Positions 9,180 to 21,684 of a stretch of DNA of 64,000 nt are shown here, piece by piece (the stretch's first letter is position 1; every line of letters starts with the position of its first letter). Origin of the DNA: Cochliopodium minus. Its lineage: Eukaryota > Discosea > Himatismenida > Cochliopodiidae. The stretch is taken from positions 86,654-150,653 of the forward strand of contig JAMYWO010000032.1 in NCBI GenBank assembly GCA_024220525.1, written 5' to 3'. Below the pieces are notes generated by a model. The model did not search any database and had not been told where the DNA came from. It saw only the letters and a program-made list of their open reading frames with translations. The position numbers were made by a program, and so were the translations under genes.

Positions 9180-12100
9180 ATGATGTTTGGTTGTGGGTAT
9201 AATATAATATAATATAAAAAAATATTTCACCACTATAAAATGATACATCATAATCTATCGAAAGATAATGGATATATCTATCATATTTCTATAATCATTT
9301 CTTTTTATAAAGTAACAATTCACATGGACAATTGGGATTTACTGATAAAAACGAAAGTGTAAAGAAATTTACACATGTGGATTTTGAACACCCAATAGTA
9401 CAAATAATCTGTGGAGAATTTCATACCTGTAAGAAATATTAAACGCATAAAACTTTGATTTTTTTCTTATTTTTGATCATAAAGGTGTATTGACAAGCAA
9501 CAAGGAAGTATATTCATTTGGTGGAGCAAAATCAATATGGGGAGAAAAATTATATTCAGATTCCAAACTATCAAGTTTTAAACCAAGGTGAATTTAAAGA
9601 ATTTAAAAAATTAAAAAAATTAAAAAAATTAAAAAAATTAAATTTTAAATTTTAAAAAAAAATTTAAATTCAAAAATTCATTGACCAATCTTATTCATAA
9701 AACTGTTTTTAAAATTAATACTAATATGAAATTTTGGAAAATAAAGAATAATTCCGCAATTGTCAAACTTGGGAATCAACATGATTTCAATGGGAAGTGA
9801 TCATATGGGAGCAGTAAGTGATTCTGGAAAAGGTAAAAAAAAAAAATTTGTTTTATTTTATTGTGAACATTATTTTTAATTTAAAATTAATTAAATTATT
9901 TTCTTTGTTAATTATTTTTAGTTTTAAATAATTTTAATCATTTTTTTTTTATAAAATTCAAATTATTTTAGATTTTTAAATTTTTTTTATTTTTATTATT
10001 TCTTTAAAAAGTTTATACATGGGGAACCAGTTTTTTTGGACGTACAGGACAAAACACTACTGAGAAAGTTAGTGTTCCTACTCTCGTCAATACTTTGAAA
10101 AACGAGTTCATTTATTATGTGGATTGCAACATGAACAACACTGCCTTTTTGTCCAGAGAAGGAGATTTATTCATTACTGGGTAAAAATAAATAAAAATAA
10201 AAATAAAAATAAAAATAAAAGTAAAAGTAAAAAGAAAATAATAAAAATAAAAATAAAAATAAATTTAATAAAATATAAAAATAAAAAAATAAAAAATAAA
10301 ATATAAAAATAAAAAAATAAAAAAAAAAAAATCTAGAAATATAAAATTAAATAATTTTAATTTTAGATTTAATTCGAATGGACAGTTGGGACAAGGAAAC
10401 CTAGAAACTTCACTCATTCCATTGAGGGTCACAAAAGGACTTGTAGGGGAGAAAGTGATCCAGATATCCATGGGAATGAGATATTTCGGCTTGATCACCA
10501 ACAACAAAAGCATTTTCATGTGTGGGAGAAATGAAAATGGTCAATTAGGATGTAAAAATAAAATTAAAAGTTCTTTTTATTTCATTTCTATCATAAAAAT
10601 TAATTTATTTTTAATTTTAATTTTAAACAATTACTAAAATTTTTTTTATTTTTTAAATAATATTTATGAATAATTTATTAAGTTAAAAATAATTGATGAA
10701 TCTTTTAAGAATTTTTTTTATCAAAGAATTTGAATTAAAATCATTCCAAATTTTTTATTTTATTTGATCTTTTTGACTTATTTTTCTTATAAATTGTTTT
10801 TTAAAATTTTAATTATTTTTTTAATTGAAAAAAATTGTTTAATTATATATTAAAGTTTTAATTAATTTTCATTTATATTTTTTTTGAAAAAAATTTTTTA
10901 TTCACAAAGTGGGAGACAACGTAGACAGGATCATTGCAACAAAATTGTTGATTAAAGGACCAAAACCAAAAATGATAAGTTGCGGAAGAGACCACGCAGT
11001 TCTCCTCAACGAAGGAGGGAAGATCTTCACATGGGGAAAGGCAATGAAACAAAGATTGGGTGTCGACACTCACCTTGACAGAAACAAGCCTGCTACTCTT
11101 GAACTCAACACCAATGTTGTTTGGGTCAGTGCTGGTGATTCTCACACTTTGGTTTTGAATGATAGAAACGAAGTCATTTCTTTTGGTTGGAACAAGTAAA
11201 AATAATTTAAATTTTTTTATGGATTTTCTATGGATTTTTTTTATTATTTAAATTTTGTAATTTATTTTCTTTTTACTACTTATTTCTTTATATTTTTTCA
11301 ATTTTTTTTTTTAAATTTTTTAACCGTTTCATTTCTTATTGATATTTTTAGGTTCTATATTTCAATTTAATTTTTAATTTTATTTTTAATACTCTTTCAA
11401 TTTTTTAATTTTGTTTTTAATTATTTCAAAATTTAATTATAATTTTTTGTTACCTTTTTCTTATTATTTTGTTGAAATTTCTTTTTAAAATTTTGTTTTT
11501 TAAAAGGTATAACCAATTAGGACACTCAAACTTACTTTCAGAAGAAAAACTGACATACAAACCAACAAAGCTAGAAACAATAAAAGGAGTATCCAACGTC
11601 GTCTCCTCCTTCGCGGGATGCGGATCTCACAGCTTCGTACTGATAAAATCTCCGCAAAATCAGATGCTGCAGTTTTGTAGAGAAGGAAAGGTGGAGATGC
11701 TTTCTTATTTGAATAAAAACTTCAAATATCAACTGAAGTACAATGATCCTGAACTTTCTGATGGTTTTTGTGCTTTTCACTATGCTTCTTTTTATGGCCA
11801 TGTCGAGGTCTTGCAGTTTTTGAGTGATCTCGTTGATATCAACAAAAAAACCACTTCAGAAGGGAACACTGCCCTACACATCGCTGCAGAAAAAGGTAGA
11901 ATTTTTTTTGATTCAAACTTTTTTTATTATTTGTTAGTTTAATTTTTTATTTTTTTAATATATTCATTAGTTTTTTTTTTTAAATGATAAAGTACACTCA
12001 AAAATTTTTTTTATTTATTTAATTTTTCAAACTGTATCTAAAAAATTTTTCAAACATAATCCAAAATCAAATTAGTTTTGGATTAAAATTTTATTTTGAA

Positions 12101-13996
12101 CTGATTGTTTTTTTTTTTTTTTTCGAAATAAGGATACGAAAATTGTGTGAACTACTTGTGTTCATTGAGCAAAATAGACATAAACATAAAAAACAAAGAA
12201 GGAAAAACAGCACTACACATTGCAGTGTCTCAAAACCACGTCAACTGCGCTACCAAACTCATCCAAACAGGAGCCTCCCTCGAGATAGAAGACAACACAG
12301 GAAACACACCTCTCTCCATCTGCACCCTCAAAGACTCCTTCCACTACAAAAGTTTCGCAGAAAACGTCTTTGACATTTTGATATGTCATCTTTTCCACGA
12401 TCGGAAGTTTTCGGAGATTTTGTCGGACGGAATCGAGGAGTCTTTCGTCAAATGCAAGTCCTTGGAGCTCGGAAACTTCTCCACTTTTGTTCCCAGCTTC
12501 ACTAAGATCGACAATCTCTTGAACGACAAAGAGGGAGAAGAGAACAAAGAAAAGGAGGAAGAAAATAACTTTTTTTTCGACGAGAAAAAATTTATTTACG
12601 ATTTTAATGAGGACGGTGTTCTTGAATTGAAAGAAGTTGTCGAAGTTTTTCATCAAAAAGAAGATGTTGACACACATTCTCCTTTTTCTTCTTTGGTTCA
12701 GGGAGAGGTGGAAGGTGAGGAGGAGAGGTTCCACCGTTTGAGTGCTGTTGAGGATAGGGAGATCGACCGTTTGCTCAAGATTTCTAGGGGCATTGTTTGG
12801 GTCATCACTCCTCAATCTTTGGTTGACAAAAAGATGATTTCCATCCTTAACAAAGCCAAAAAATATAAAGTAAATCATTTTTTAATAAATTTCTTTAATT
12901 TTTAATTTTTAATTTTTAATTTTTAATTTTTAATTTTTAATTTTTAATTTTTAATTTTTATTTTTAATTTTTTATTTTTATTTTTTTATTATTTAAATCA
13001 TTTTAGGTATCCATTTTCCCAATTTGGAAAGAAAAAGCATCGTTGGATGTGGAGTTGGAAACGCTTCTTTACAGAAACCAACTGGTGGACTTCTCCATCG
13101 AATCTAGTTTCCGAGAAAACTTGGGGAAGCTCGTCAATGGTTTGAAACTCGTTTTCGAGAAGAACTTCTTCGAAGACAATGATGACGACAATGAATTGAA
13201 CATTCCCAAAAATTTACCTACTACCTTTTATCCTGTTGGTAAAAAAATATTTAAATTATTTCAATTTTATTATTTTTTAATTTTTATTTTTTATTATAAT
13301 TTAAATTTTTTGATTTAAATTTTTTAATTTAAATTTTTTAATTTTTTTTTCATTTTTAGGAGATTATGAACTTTACAAAAACCAAAATTACTGTTTTGTT
13401 GTTTGTGACATTCTTGACAAAAATCTGACCATAAAACTGACTTCCTCCCTCTACAACAAAGAGACCGTTAACAAAGAAAAAATCAATGTAGTCATGATTG
13501 ACTTTGCAGAGTCCGTCAAAAAGACCTCTTCTTTCGTAGAATCTTCTTGTTGCTGTATTTTTGTTTTCAGTAAAAGATCAGCAAAAAGTAACTTTTTTAA
13601 AATATTTTTTAACATTATTTTTTAACATTATTTTTGATTTAAATATTTTTATTTAATTTAAATTATTTTTTTAAAATAATTTTCAATTTTTTTTTAGGCA
13701 ATACGTTCAAGGATCTTTTTGCTGTTGCCGAAAACAGAAATATTCCTATCATACCTGTTTTCACTAGTGAACTCACTTTGGGTCATGACTTCCAATACTC
13801 CCTTGCTAGATCTCCTTTCTTTTATTTCTTGGATCAAAACGATCTCATTTACCAAACTACTTCTTTGTTTAAAATCATTCAGAATCTTCTTGATATTTCT
13901 TCACTTAAAAAAACCAAAGCTGTTCTCATCAGCAAGTTGGAAGAAAAGATTCAAATAAGAAACGAAAAAATAACAAGCAATGATCATCGATTTTAA
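9180..13996 (+). CDS. RCC1-ankyrin-TIR-like multidomain protein
   Basis: The start is a small exon (9180-9196, MMFGCG) that splices to 9313, giving the first RCC1 motif GNNSHGQLG. The RCC1 propeller continues over several exons (GRTGQN, FNSNGQLG, CGRNENGQLG, GWNKYNQLG, with partner motifs ISCGRDHAVLL and VSAGDSHTLVL). Ankyrin repeats follow from about 11670 (FHYASFYGHVEVLQFL, GNTALHIAAEKG, GKTALHIAVSQNH). After an acidic linker, the C-terminus holds two TIR-like modules: one with GIVWVITPQSL and LLYRNQLVDFS, the second with CCIFVFSKRSAKS and NRNIPIIPV. About 12 exons, stop TAA at 13994. RCC1 and ankyrin suggest binding modules. TIR domains act in signalling or as NADases, but I cannot see a clear catalytic Glu, so function stays open. 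Confidence 0.72.
12899..12998. repeat. Tandem TTTAATTTTT-like repeat in an intron
   Basis: About 100 bases of near-perfect AATTTTT units inside the intron that separates the two halves of the first TIR-like module. Low-complexity intronic filler. Confidence 0.8.
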
Positions 13997-14069
13997 TTTT
14001 TTGTTGAATAATATTAAAAAAAATCTTTTTTTTTTATTTATATTTATTTTTTATTTATATTTATATTTA

Positions 14070-16893
14070 TTAAAAAGATTTAATTTGAGATTCGATTTTG
14101 CTTCTGCTTATCCATTTTCCATGAAAACCATAAGGAACACGATTAGATAGTTTGATTTTGGCTGAAAACTTGAAAGATTTGGCATCAATGATATAGAAGA
14201 AAGTCTCCTTGTTACTCTCATTGTGAACATAACTCATCAAATAACCATCATCCTCACTTTCGGAATTATCTCTTGGAACAAAAACAAATTCTCCTCCATA
14301 AATATCTTTATCAAACTGGATGTTAGAAACACGAACATTCTTCTCAAAATCAAACTTACTAATTCCACTAAACTAATTATTTGTAATGAAAAAAATAAAA
14401 TAAAAATAATAAATAGAAAAACAAAAAACAAAATAAGATAAATTTAATAATAAATATAAAAAACAAAAAACAAAAAACAATAAATATAAAAAACAATAAA
14501 TATAAAAAACAAAAAACAAAATCAAAACAAAAAATAAAAATAAAACAAAAAAAACTTAAAAAACAAAAAACAAAAAATAAAAAAAATAAAAAATAATGAA
14601 AATAATGAAAAAATTAAAAAAAATTTTTAAAAAATCAAACCATAAGAGAATCAGAATTACTCAAATTAGCAACATAACAAAACTTGGTTTTTCTTCCCAA
14701 AAGAGCAGGATGAATGGTAGGAAACTCACAAGGAATGGACTTATCGACGACATCGTCAAAAAGGATGGTCTGTTTGGAGAGATCGACAGTCCACTTGTAC
14801 AAGAAGGGGTCGTACCTCTTCTTTTCGGAGAGGTTGCGTCCAAGGTTAACGAGGGACATTTGTTGGGATTTGCAGGCGTAGAGGTGGATCTTGTTTCCTT
14901 CTTCCCATGCGTTCACGGTATGGAAGACATACCCGTTTGAAATGTTATAGTATTTAATATCTTTTTTTTTTGTTTAAAATTTAAAAAATTAAAATTATTA
15001 AATTAAAAAAATATCTATAAAAATAAAAAAAAAAAAATTAAAAAATAATCTAAATAAATAAAAAAATTGAAATCTATTTTTTAAAAACTATAAATTTGAT
15101 TCAAATGAGGAATAAATCAAAATTTTAATTGTCAAAATAAATTTAATTTAAAAAATAATTAAAATAAAATAGATTTAAATCGATTTTTTTTTAAACATAA
15201 AAAAAATGAAACTAAAATAATTCTCTTTAAAAATATTTTAATATTAAAAATAATTCTCATAAAAAAAAATTTTTTTATTTAAAAAAAAAAATAATTAAAA
15301 TGTATTTATTTTAATTTTTATTTTTTTCTCACCATTTTTATCACCCAACCGAGGAATGACAGCAAGTTTGGCCTGCTTCTCAAGATTGAGCTCAAAACCG
15401 TTTTTGCCATCAAAAAGGTCAACAGGGTTGAACTCCAAAGGGAAAAGAAGAAAGAGGGAATAATTCTCCGTGATAGCAAAGTCGTGAACCATGTAAGGGA
15501 GATTTCCGATCTCGATGGGAACAGTTTTGATTAGTTTTCCTTCGGAGTTGACGACGGAGTAGGAGAGGTAGGGTTGTTGTCTCACGTTGTAGCCGAAGAA
15601 GAGCATCTCGTTGGTGGTGGGGTCTACTTTGGGGTGCGCGGTGAAGGAGTGTTTCAGTTTCCCGTCAAAGTCGTATCTACAAATTAAAAAAAAAAATTTA
15701 AAAGGAAAATAAAAAAAAATAAAAAAAAATTAAAAAAATATTAAATCAGAAAAATTTTCGATCAATTAAATTAAAAAGAAAATATGATTATATAAAAATA
15801 AAAAATAAAAAAAATGAAATTTAAAACAAAAAGATTAAAAAAATTTAAACAGAAAATTATAAAAATAAAAAGAAAATATTATTAAAAAAAAAGATTTAGA
15901 AAAAAAAATTTAAAAAGAAAATAATTAAAAAATAGAAATAAATCAAAAAAATTAATATTAAAAATAAAAAATAAAAAATAAAAATATTACCTTCCCAAAG
16001 TTTCTAATTCAGGGAGAACAACTTGATTTGGAAAGTCAGATTCAACCAAAGCAAAAAATCTGTTTGCGTGATATTCTTAAAAAAATTAAAATAATAAAAA
16101 ATAAAAAAAATAACAACCAAAGAAAAATAAAAAAAATAACATGAAATAATCAAAAAATAAAAAAATATTACCTACTGCAGTATTTGCTGTTCCCAAACCT
16201 GAAGGACCCGTTTCTTTTCCTTTGTTTTTGATCTTCTCCAAAATAGTGCTGAAAAGAATTTTGATGAACTGTTTAGGATTGATGAGATCTCCCAACAAAG
16301 GGAAGAGCCTATGTCCTGCCTTGTCTTCCATTTCCAATCTTTTAGTTCTGATGAATCTCCCTTTGTATTGGATTATCTTTCCATTCTTCAATTCCATCTC
16401 GTGCAAATATCCTTTAATTTAAAAAAAAAAAAAGGAAATTTCGGTTAATTTTCAACATAAAAATTTTTTTTTTATATATTCATACCATCACCATCGAACC
16501 AATGATAATTATTTTTTATAGGATGCTTTGGATTTGGTCCATTTCTTCAAAATAATAGAAGGTAAATAATTTTTTTTGTAGGATTGTAAATTTGATTACC
16601 TTACAAATACTCCATCTTTTTGAAGAATGAAACAATTGAAAAAAGAAAGAGTTTAATATAATTTCTCTGAAATAAGATAATTATTTATATTTACCTAAAT
16701 CCTCTGGTATCTTTCCGAATATCTCGAAATCTTCAATCTGATCTTGATCATTTTTGACAGGTGCAAAATTCTTATTGAGATAATAATTATTTTCTAGACT
16801 TTCCTTTTTGCTAAATAGAAAGATTTTGATCAACTTGATGGGTAGAGTAAGAAAAAACAACAGAATATTCAATAATTTGCTTGTATTCTTCAT
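14070..16893 (-). CDS. Carotenoid oxygenase family protein (RPE65/CCD type)
   Basis: The start is ATG 16893, with an N-terminal hydrophobic stretch (LLNILLFFLTLPIKLIKIFL) likely to be a membrane anchor. About eight exons follow, one only 16 bases (16600-16615). Family signatures in order are GKIPEDL, VRNGPNP, YHWFDGDGM, ANTA, AHPKVDP, MVHDFAITE, FHTVNAWEEG and YGFHGKW. The His residues in the last four are the iron ligands of the family's seven-bladed propeller, and all four are present. Such enzymes cleave carotenoids or apocarotenoids with O2 and ferrous iron. The substrate cannot be told from sequence. The stop is TAA at 14070-14072, 73 bases from the convergent RCC1-TIR gene. Confidence 0.88.
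16600..16615 (-). other. 16-base micro-exon in the carotenoid oxygenase gene
   Basis: On the minus strand, ATGGAGTATTTGTAAG is flanked by AAAAAG and GTAATC. It completes EDLDGVFVRNGPNP, a conserved stretch of the family, and keeps frame between its neighbours. Confidence 0.8.
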
Positions 16894-17410
16894 TTTTTAC
16901 TTTTTTTTTTATTATTTTTATAATTATATTTTAAATCCAATTGAATTAATCAAATTATCAAATTGATATTCGAAATTATTAAAGAACAATCACTGAATTT
17001 ATCATTCTCAATTTTGTAATTTCTTGAATTTTGTGTTTTAAAAGGAGGGATTTATTTTAAAAATTCCAATTATTTAAAAAAATTCCTCTCTGAAAATGTA
17101 AGAATATGAAGTTCAAAATTTTGCTAAAAATTGGAGGTAAAGAAGAAAAAATGAATCAAATCATCAAATAGTAATTATCTTTTTCTGGAATAATCAAAAT
17201 CAACCCTTCAAAGAAAACATTTGTAAATTTTCAATTGTAAGTCTATTTTTTATTTGTAAATCAATAATCTGACTATATCTTTGAATGATGATTGATTCAC
17301 TACATTAATATTTAAGCAAAATATTAACATCAAATTCAAAATTGAAAAATTAATAAATATAAAAAAAATTTTGAAGGAAATAATCTTTATCCATTGATAA
17401 AAGTCAAAAA
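16894..17410. other. Divergent intergenic region, nothing recognised
   Basis: 517 bases between the divergent starts of the carotenoid oxygenase and the GST. It contains no open frame that I can assign. Both promoters are expected here. Confidence 0.5.
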
Positions 17411-18431
17411 ATGTCTTTAAAAGTTTACCTATTTCATCTTTCACAACCATCAAGATCAGTATATAATTTTTTGATAGAAAATAATATTCAGTATGAAGAG
17501 ATAATTGTTGATCTTGCCAAAGGCGAGCATAGAGGAGAACAATTTTTAAAGATAAATCCACAAGGAACAGTTCCTGCAATCAATGATAATGGATTATCTT
17601 TATCAGAAAGTTCAGCAATAATGATTCATCTTGCACAAACAAGAAAATTACCAGATCATTGGTAATTTATTCAAAAAAAAAAAAATAATAATAATATTTG
17701 AATATAATTCCCTATAATAAATTCCTGAAAGTAACCAGTTTTAATTATTCAATGATATTTACATATATACACTTTATAACATATCCATTCTCTATCTTTT
17801 GTAAATCTCAATTTTTTAATTTCTTTTTTTGTAAAATTAATTCAGGTATCCTTCAGATCCACAAGCAAAAGCAGCAGTCAATCAATATTTGCATTGGCAT
17901 CATCAAAATTTGAGAAAGGGAGGAATGAGCTTTTTTTATTCCTACTTTATGAAGGATGAACAAAAGAAAAATCAAGCATTGAATGATTTTCACGAAGCAA
18001 GTAAAAGAATAGAAGAAAGATTGAAGAATAGTACAAATGGATGTAAATATTTTCTAAAATATAAATGTGAACAAATTATAATCAAAATATTTTCTTTTGT
18101 CAACAAAAAAAATTTAGATATTTGTAATACAACAGGACCATCTATTGCTGATTTTTTGGCATTTCATGAATATGTTTCTCAAGTAGAATATGGTATTGTT
18201 GATTTGAGCGATAAAGACTATCCTCACATTAAAAAATGGTATAATAGATTGAAACATAGAGAATCATGTAGAAAGACCGTTGAGATTGCTGTAGAATTAT
18301 TCAGAAAATTGTTCCCACAATCAAATGAAAATCAAGATCTCTCCTCAAATGGATTATTCAAATCAGATTCTCAATTATCAAGCGTAAATAAAAATTGGGG
18401 TAAAAAAAATTTGAAAAGATATCGTTTATAA
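17411..18431 (+). CDS. Glutathione S-transferase, theta-like
   Basis: Three exons: 17411 to about 17663, 17847 to about 18042, and 18114-18431. The thioredoxin-fold N-terminal half has LSQPSRSV (the likely catalytic Ser), INPQGTVPAI with the cis-Pro of the family, and LSESSAIMIHLA for glutathione gamma-glutamyl binding. The helical C-terminal half has YLHWHHQNLRKGG and PSIADFLAFHE, matching theta-class proteins. The second intron contains a continuing open frame, but splicing gives the conserved GPSIAD context. It conjugates glutathione to electrophiles and is probably cytosolic. A 40-residue polar tail is extra. Confidence 0.9.
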
Positions 18432-18681
18432 GGAACCTTTAATTCATTTAAATGTTGTCATAATAACTATGTAAGATAGTAACTTCTATTTTACAATAGG
18501 GGAAAAAGATTAATTTTATATTCATTGGAATAATTCAAATAGAAATTGCTTATAAAGAAACAAATGAATACATTTTTAATTCCGTTGATCTTTTTGATAT
18601 ATATCAAAAAGATTTGTTCAATTATTTCATTTTAATGATAAAAAAACCCCTATAATTCATTAAATTATTTCTTATTTGCCA

Positions 18682-19613
18682 ATAGGAAATCCTTCTGGTG
18701 AAAAAGAAATCGAAATCACCAAAAAATCACTCGAAGAGAAAAAACACAAAGTTAATGTAGTTTCGAGCGAACAAGAGGCACTGGAATTGATCAAAAAAGT
18801 AATCCCTAGCGGTTCCTCTGTGTACTCTGCAGGAAGCACCACTCTCTCTGAGATAGGGTTTGTGGATTACTTGAAGGGAGAGACTCCATACAACAACATC
18901 AAATCTTCTATCCTCTCTGAAAAGGATCCAAAGAAACAACAAGAATTGTACAGACAAGGAATGTTTGCTGATTACTTTGTCTCTTCCATCACTGCAGTCA
19001 GTCAAGATGGTAAAAAAAAAAAAATTTAAAAATATTTTTGAAGGCAAAAAAGTGAAAAGAAACATAAAAAAGGATAAATCAATTATATTGATTAATTATA
19101 TTAATTATATTAATTAATTATACTTTATATTCAAACAAATTATTTTACCTAAAAAAAGTTTCTTATGTTAATTTTCTTTGTTTTTCAAATACTTTTTTTT
19201 TTATTCTTTAAAAAAAATTTTTAGGTGAATTTGCTGTTTGTGATTTGACCGGAACAAGAATAGGAGGTTAAAAAAAATTTTAGGCTATTTTTTTTTTATT
19301 TTTTTTTAAATTGATCCTTTTTGGCCTTCGAACTTCTTTTCATTCAACAATTTTTTTTTTTTTTCAATTAGGATTTCAAACCGCCAAAAATGTCATTGTT
19401 GTGATCGGTTCTAACAAGATCGTCCAATCTTCAGAAGATGTTTGGAAGAGAACCAAGGAGTACTGTTTGCCTTTGGAGTCTGCTCGTGTTCGTGTAGTTT
19501 ATAAGTTCCCTGCTTCCAACATCTCCAACATGTTGGTCGTCAAAGGTGGAAACCCTATGGCTCCTCCTGGAAGATTTCATTTCATTATCGTCAAGAAAGC
19601 TTTGGGATTTTAA
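18682..19613 (+). CDS. LUD-domain protein (LutC/YkgG-like, DUF162)
   Basis: Three exons are seen (from 18682, about 19225-19267, and 19373-19613). The first coding exon with the ATG was not found, because the visible part begins at an acceptor (CAATAG). Motifs are SGEKEIEITKKSLEEK, VYSAGSTTLSEIGF, a 15-residue exon GEFAVCDLTGTRIGG, and the end domain VIVVIGSNKIV with SNISNMLVVKGGNP and PPGRFHFIIV. This matches the LUD domain of LutC/YkgG proteins, linked in bacteria to lactate oxidation. It is not common in eukaryotes, so old transfer is possible. The role here is unknown. Confidence 0.75.
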
Positions 19614-19663
19614 TAATTTTTAAAAAATTAAAAAATTTATTTTGAAAAAATAAAAAAATTGAA

Positions 19664-21410
19664 ATGGATCTTATGATAAAGAGGCCTATAGTTAGATATG
19701 GTCTTTATGGATTCATATCCCTATTATTTTTCTTTCTTTCGAAAATCATTTTCCATAAAACCCACCGAGATTCTCTCAGGAAGAAGGATATTCAGAAATC
19801 CACCCATGATAATCCTGAGCATCTTGTGATCATAATTAATGGATTTTTAGGATCATCTAAAGGAGGAAAAGTAAAAATAAATTAACGGATAATTTATTTC
19901 ATTAAAATATCTGAACAAAATAATCTCATATAATCGTTAAAAATACATTTTTAAAAGGAAATCATTGATTTGATGTATAGTTGGGCCAAAGATAAAAATC
20001 ACAGAATTCTTTTTAAAAGAGTTCAAGCATCTGATTTGTGTTTCGGGAAGAATCTCTACTCTAGGGGCATTTCACATGCAGGGAGAGTTGTTTTGGAAGA
20101 AATAGATAACACCAAGAAACAATATCCATCCCTTAAATACATATCTTTCATTGGATCATCCTTAGGAGGATTAGTGATAAGGTTTTAAAAGTTTTAAAAG
20201 TTTAAATTATTTAAATTTATATTTATTTATATTTCTATTTTAATGATTTATTCTTATTTTTATTTTTATTTTATTTTTATTTTTATTTTTATTTTTATTT
20301 TTATTTTTATTTTTCATTTTTATTAACTTTGCTATTATTTTTAAAATTTTTTATATTTTATTTTTTTTAAACATTATTTTAAATAGATCCACTATTGGAA
20401 ACTTGAATTTAGTCAATGAGAAAAGTTACGAAAGTAAAAATAGTTCTTCCAAATCAGAATGGATCCCCCACATTTTCGCCTCCATGTCCACCCCTCACGT
20501 AGGAGTTGTCCGACAAGAGTTTTCCATCATAAAAAAAATCAACGTTTTTTTGGCAAACAAGTTTGTGAGATGTTTGAGAGAACTTTTTATGAACGACACC
20601 TCCAAAAGAAATCCTAAAAACTTATTGTTAGAAATGTCTGAAGGGTCCTACATCGAAAATTTGTCCAAGTTTCCCACTCGAATTGCTTTTGGGTAAAATA
20701 TGTTTCAAAAAAAAATTATTTTTTTTTTTAAAATTAATTTGCTAAAACAGATCACCTCATGGTATTTTTTATTTTTTTATTTTTAAAGTTTTAATTTTAT
20801 TTTTTAATTATTTTTTAATTATTTTTTATTTTTCATTTATTTTTTTATTTTTTTTATTTTTATTTATTTTTTTATTTTTTAAATTTTAATTTTTTTTGAT
20901 AGATGAAACAGTAAGAATTGATAGTGCTATTTTTGGCTTAGAAAATTTGTTTGATTCGCAGAAAATAAAGTCTTTTTCTTTTGACGACAAAGTACCAAGC
21001 ACTATCATCGATAAGACAATCTATTATCCTCCACCGAGTATCAATGAAAACAACCTTGTTTCTTCTGTTGATGACAATCCTAAGGACAATACTCAAAAAA
21101 TAAAGAGGATCTATAATAGTTTACAGACTTTGTCTTGGATCTTGGTTTGTGTTTCCGGAAGACATGACGGAACTTCGGTAATTATTTATAATATATTTTT
21201 TATTCATTTTAATTTATTTTTTAATTAATTTATAATTTATTTAGTTTATCATTTTTAATTCTTTTAATTATTTTTTGTTATTTTAATTAATTCTTTTAAT
21301 TTCATTTAAATTCTTTTAATAATTTTTAAAATTTTAAATAGAAAGCATATGTTAGTGAAAAGAATATCAATTTGATTTGTGATTACTTTGATGAGCTTTC
21401 AAACAAATAA
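19664..21410 (+). CDS. DUF676-type serine lipase/esterase with N-terminal membrane anchor
   Basis: Starts 50 bases after the LUD gene stop. The N-terminal segment YGFISLLFFFLSKIIF is a membrane anchor. Family features are LVIIINGFLGSSKGG (oxyanion region), YISFIGSSLGGLVIR (nucleophile Ser), MSTPHVGV, then SPHDETVRIDSA (acid Asp) and GRHDGTS near the C-terminus (His). Six exons join in frame. The fourth, 20751-20761, is just 11 bases and supplies SPH plus part of Asp. Stop TAA 21408-21410. Related proteins (FAM135, ROG1-like) act on lipids at membranes; the substrate is unknown. Confidence 0.83.
20751..20761 (+). other. 11-base micro-exon carrying part of the catalytic-acid motif
   Basis: ATCACCTCATG lies between acceptor AAACAG and donor GTATTT. 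It joins GG from the exon before and AT from the exon after to give GSPHD, the conserved acid-residue region of DUF676 lipases. Confidence 0.78.
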
Positions 21411-21684
21411 TTGAATTGAATTCGTTGTATTTAACTTCCAACCTTTTACTGATTTGAAAAATTCTAAATTAAAAATATATTTAAAGATAACAAAACGAAA
21501 AAGTAAACAAACAATTTGTCAAAAAATAAATAAAATAAAATTTTTTTAAAGATTTAATTTTAATGTTCAAGTTTGATTTTTTATTTTTTCTTGGGATTTA
21601 CTCTTTTTTTTTTTTTTTATTTATATTTTATTTATTTTTAAAAGTGAATTTCTAAATAATAAAAATTAAAAAAAAAAGTCAAAA

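Noticed and set aside
12213-12878. 221-residue minus-strand frame
   Set aside because: It lies opposite the ankyrin/TIR exon, which has family motifs on the plus strand; the antisense product shows none.
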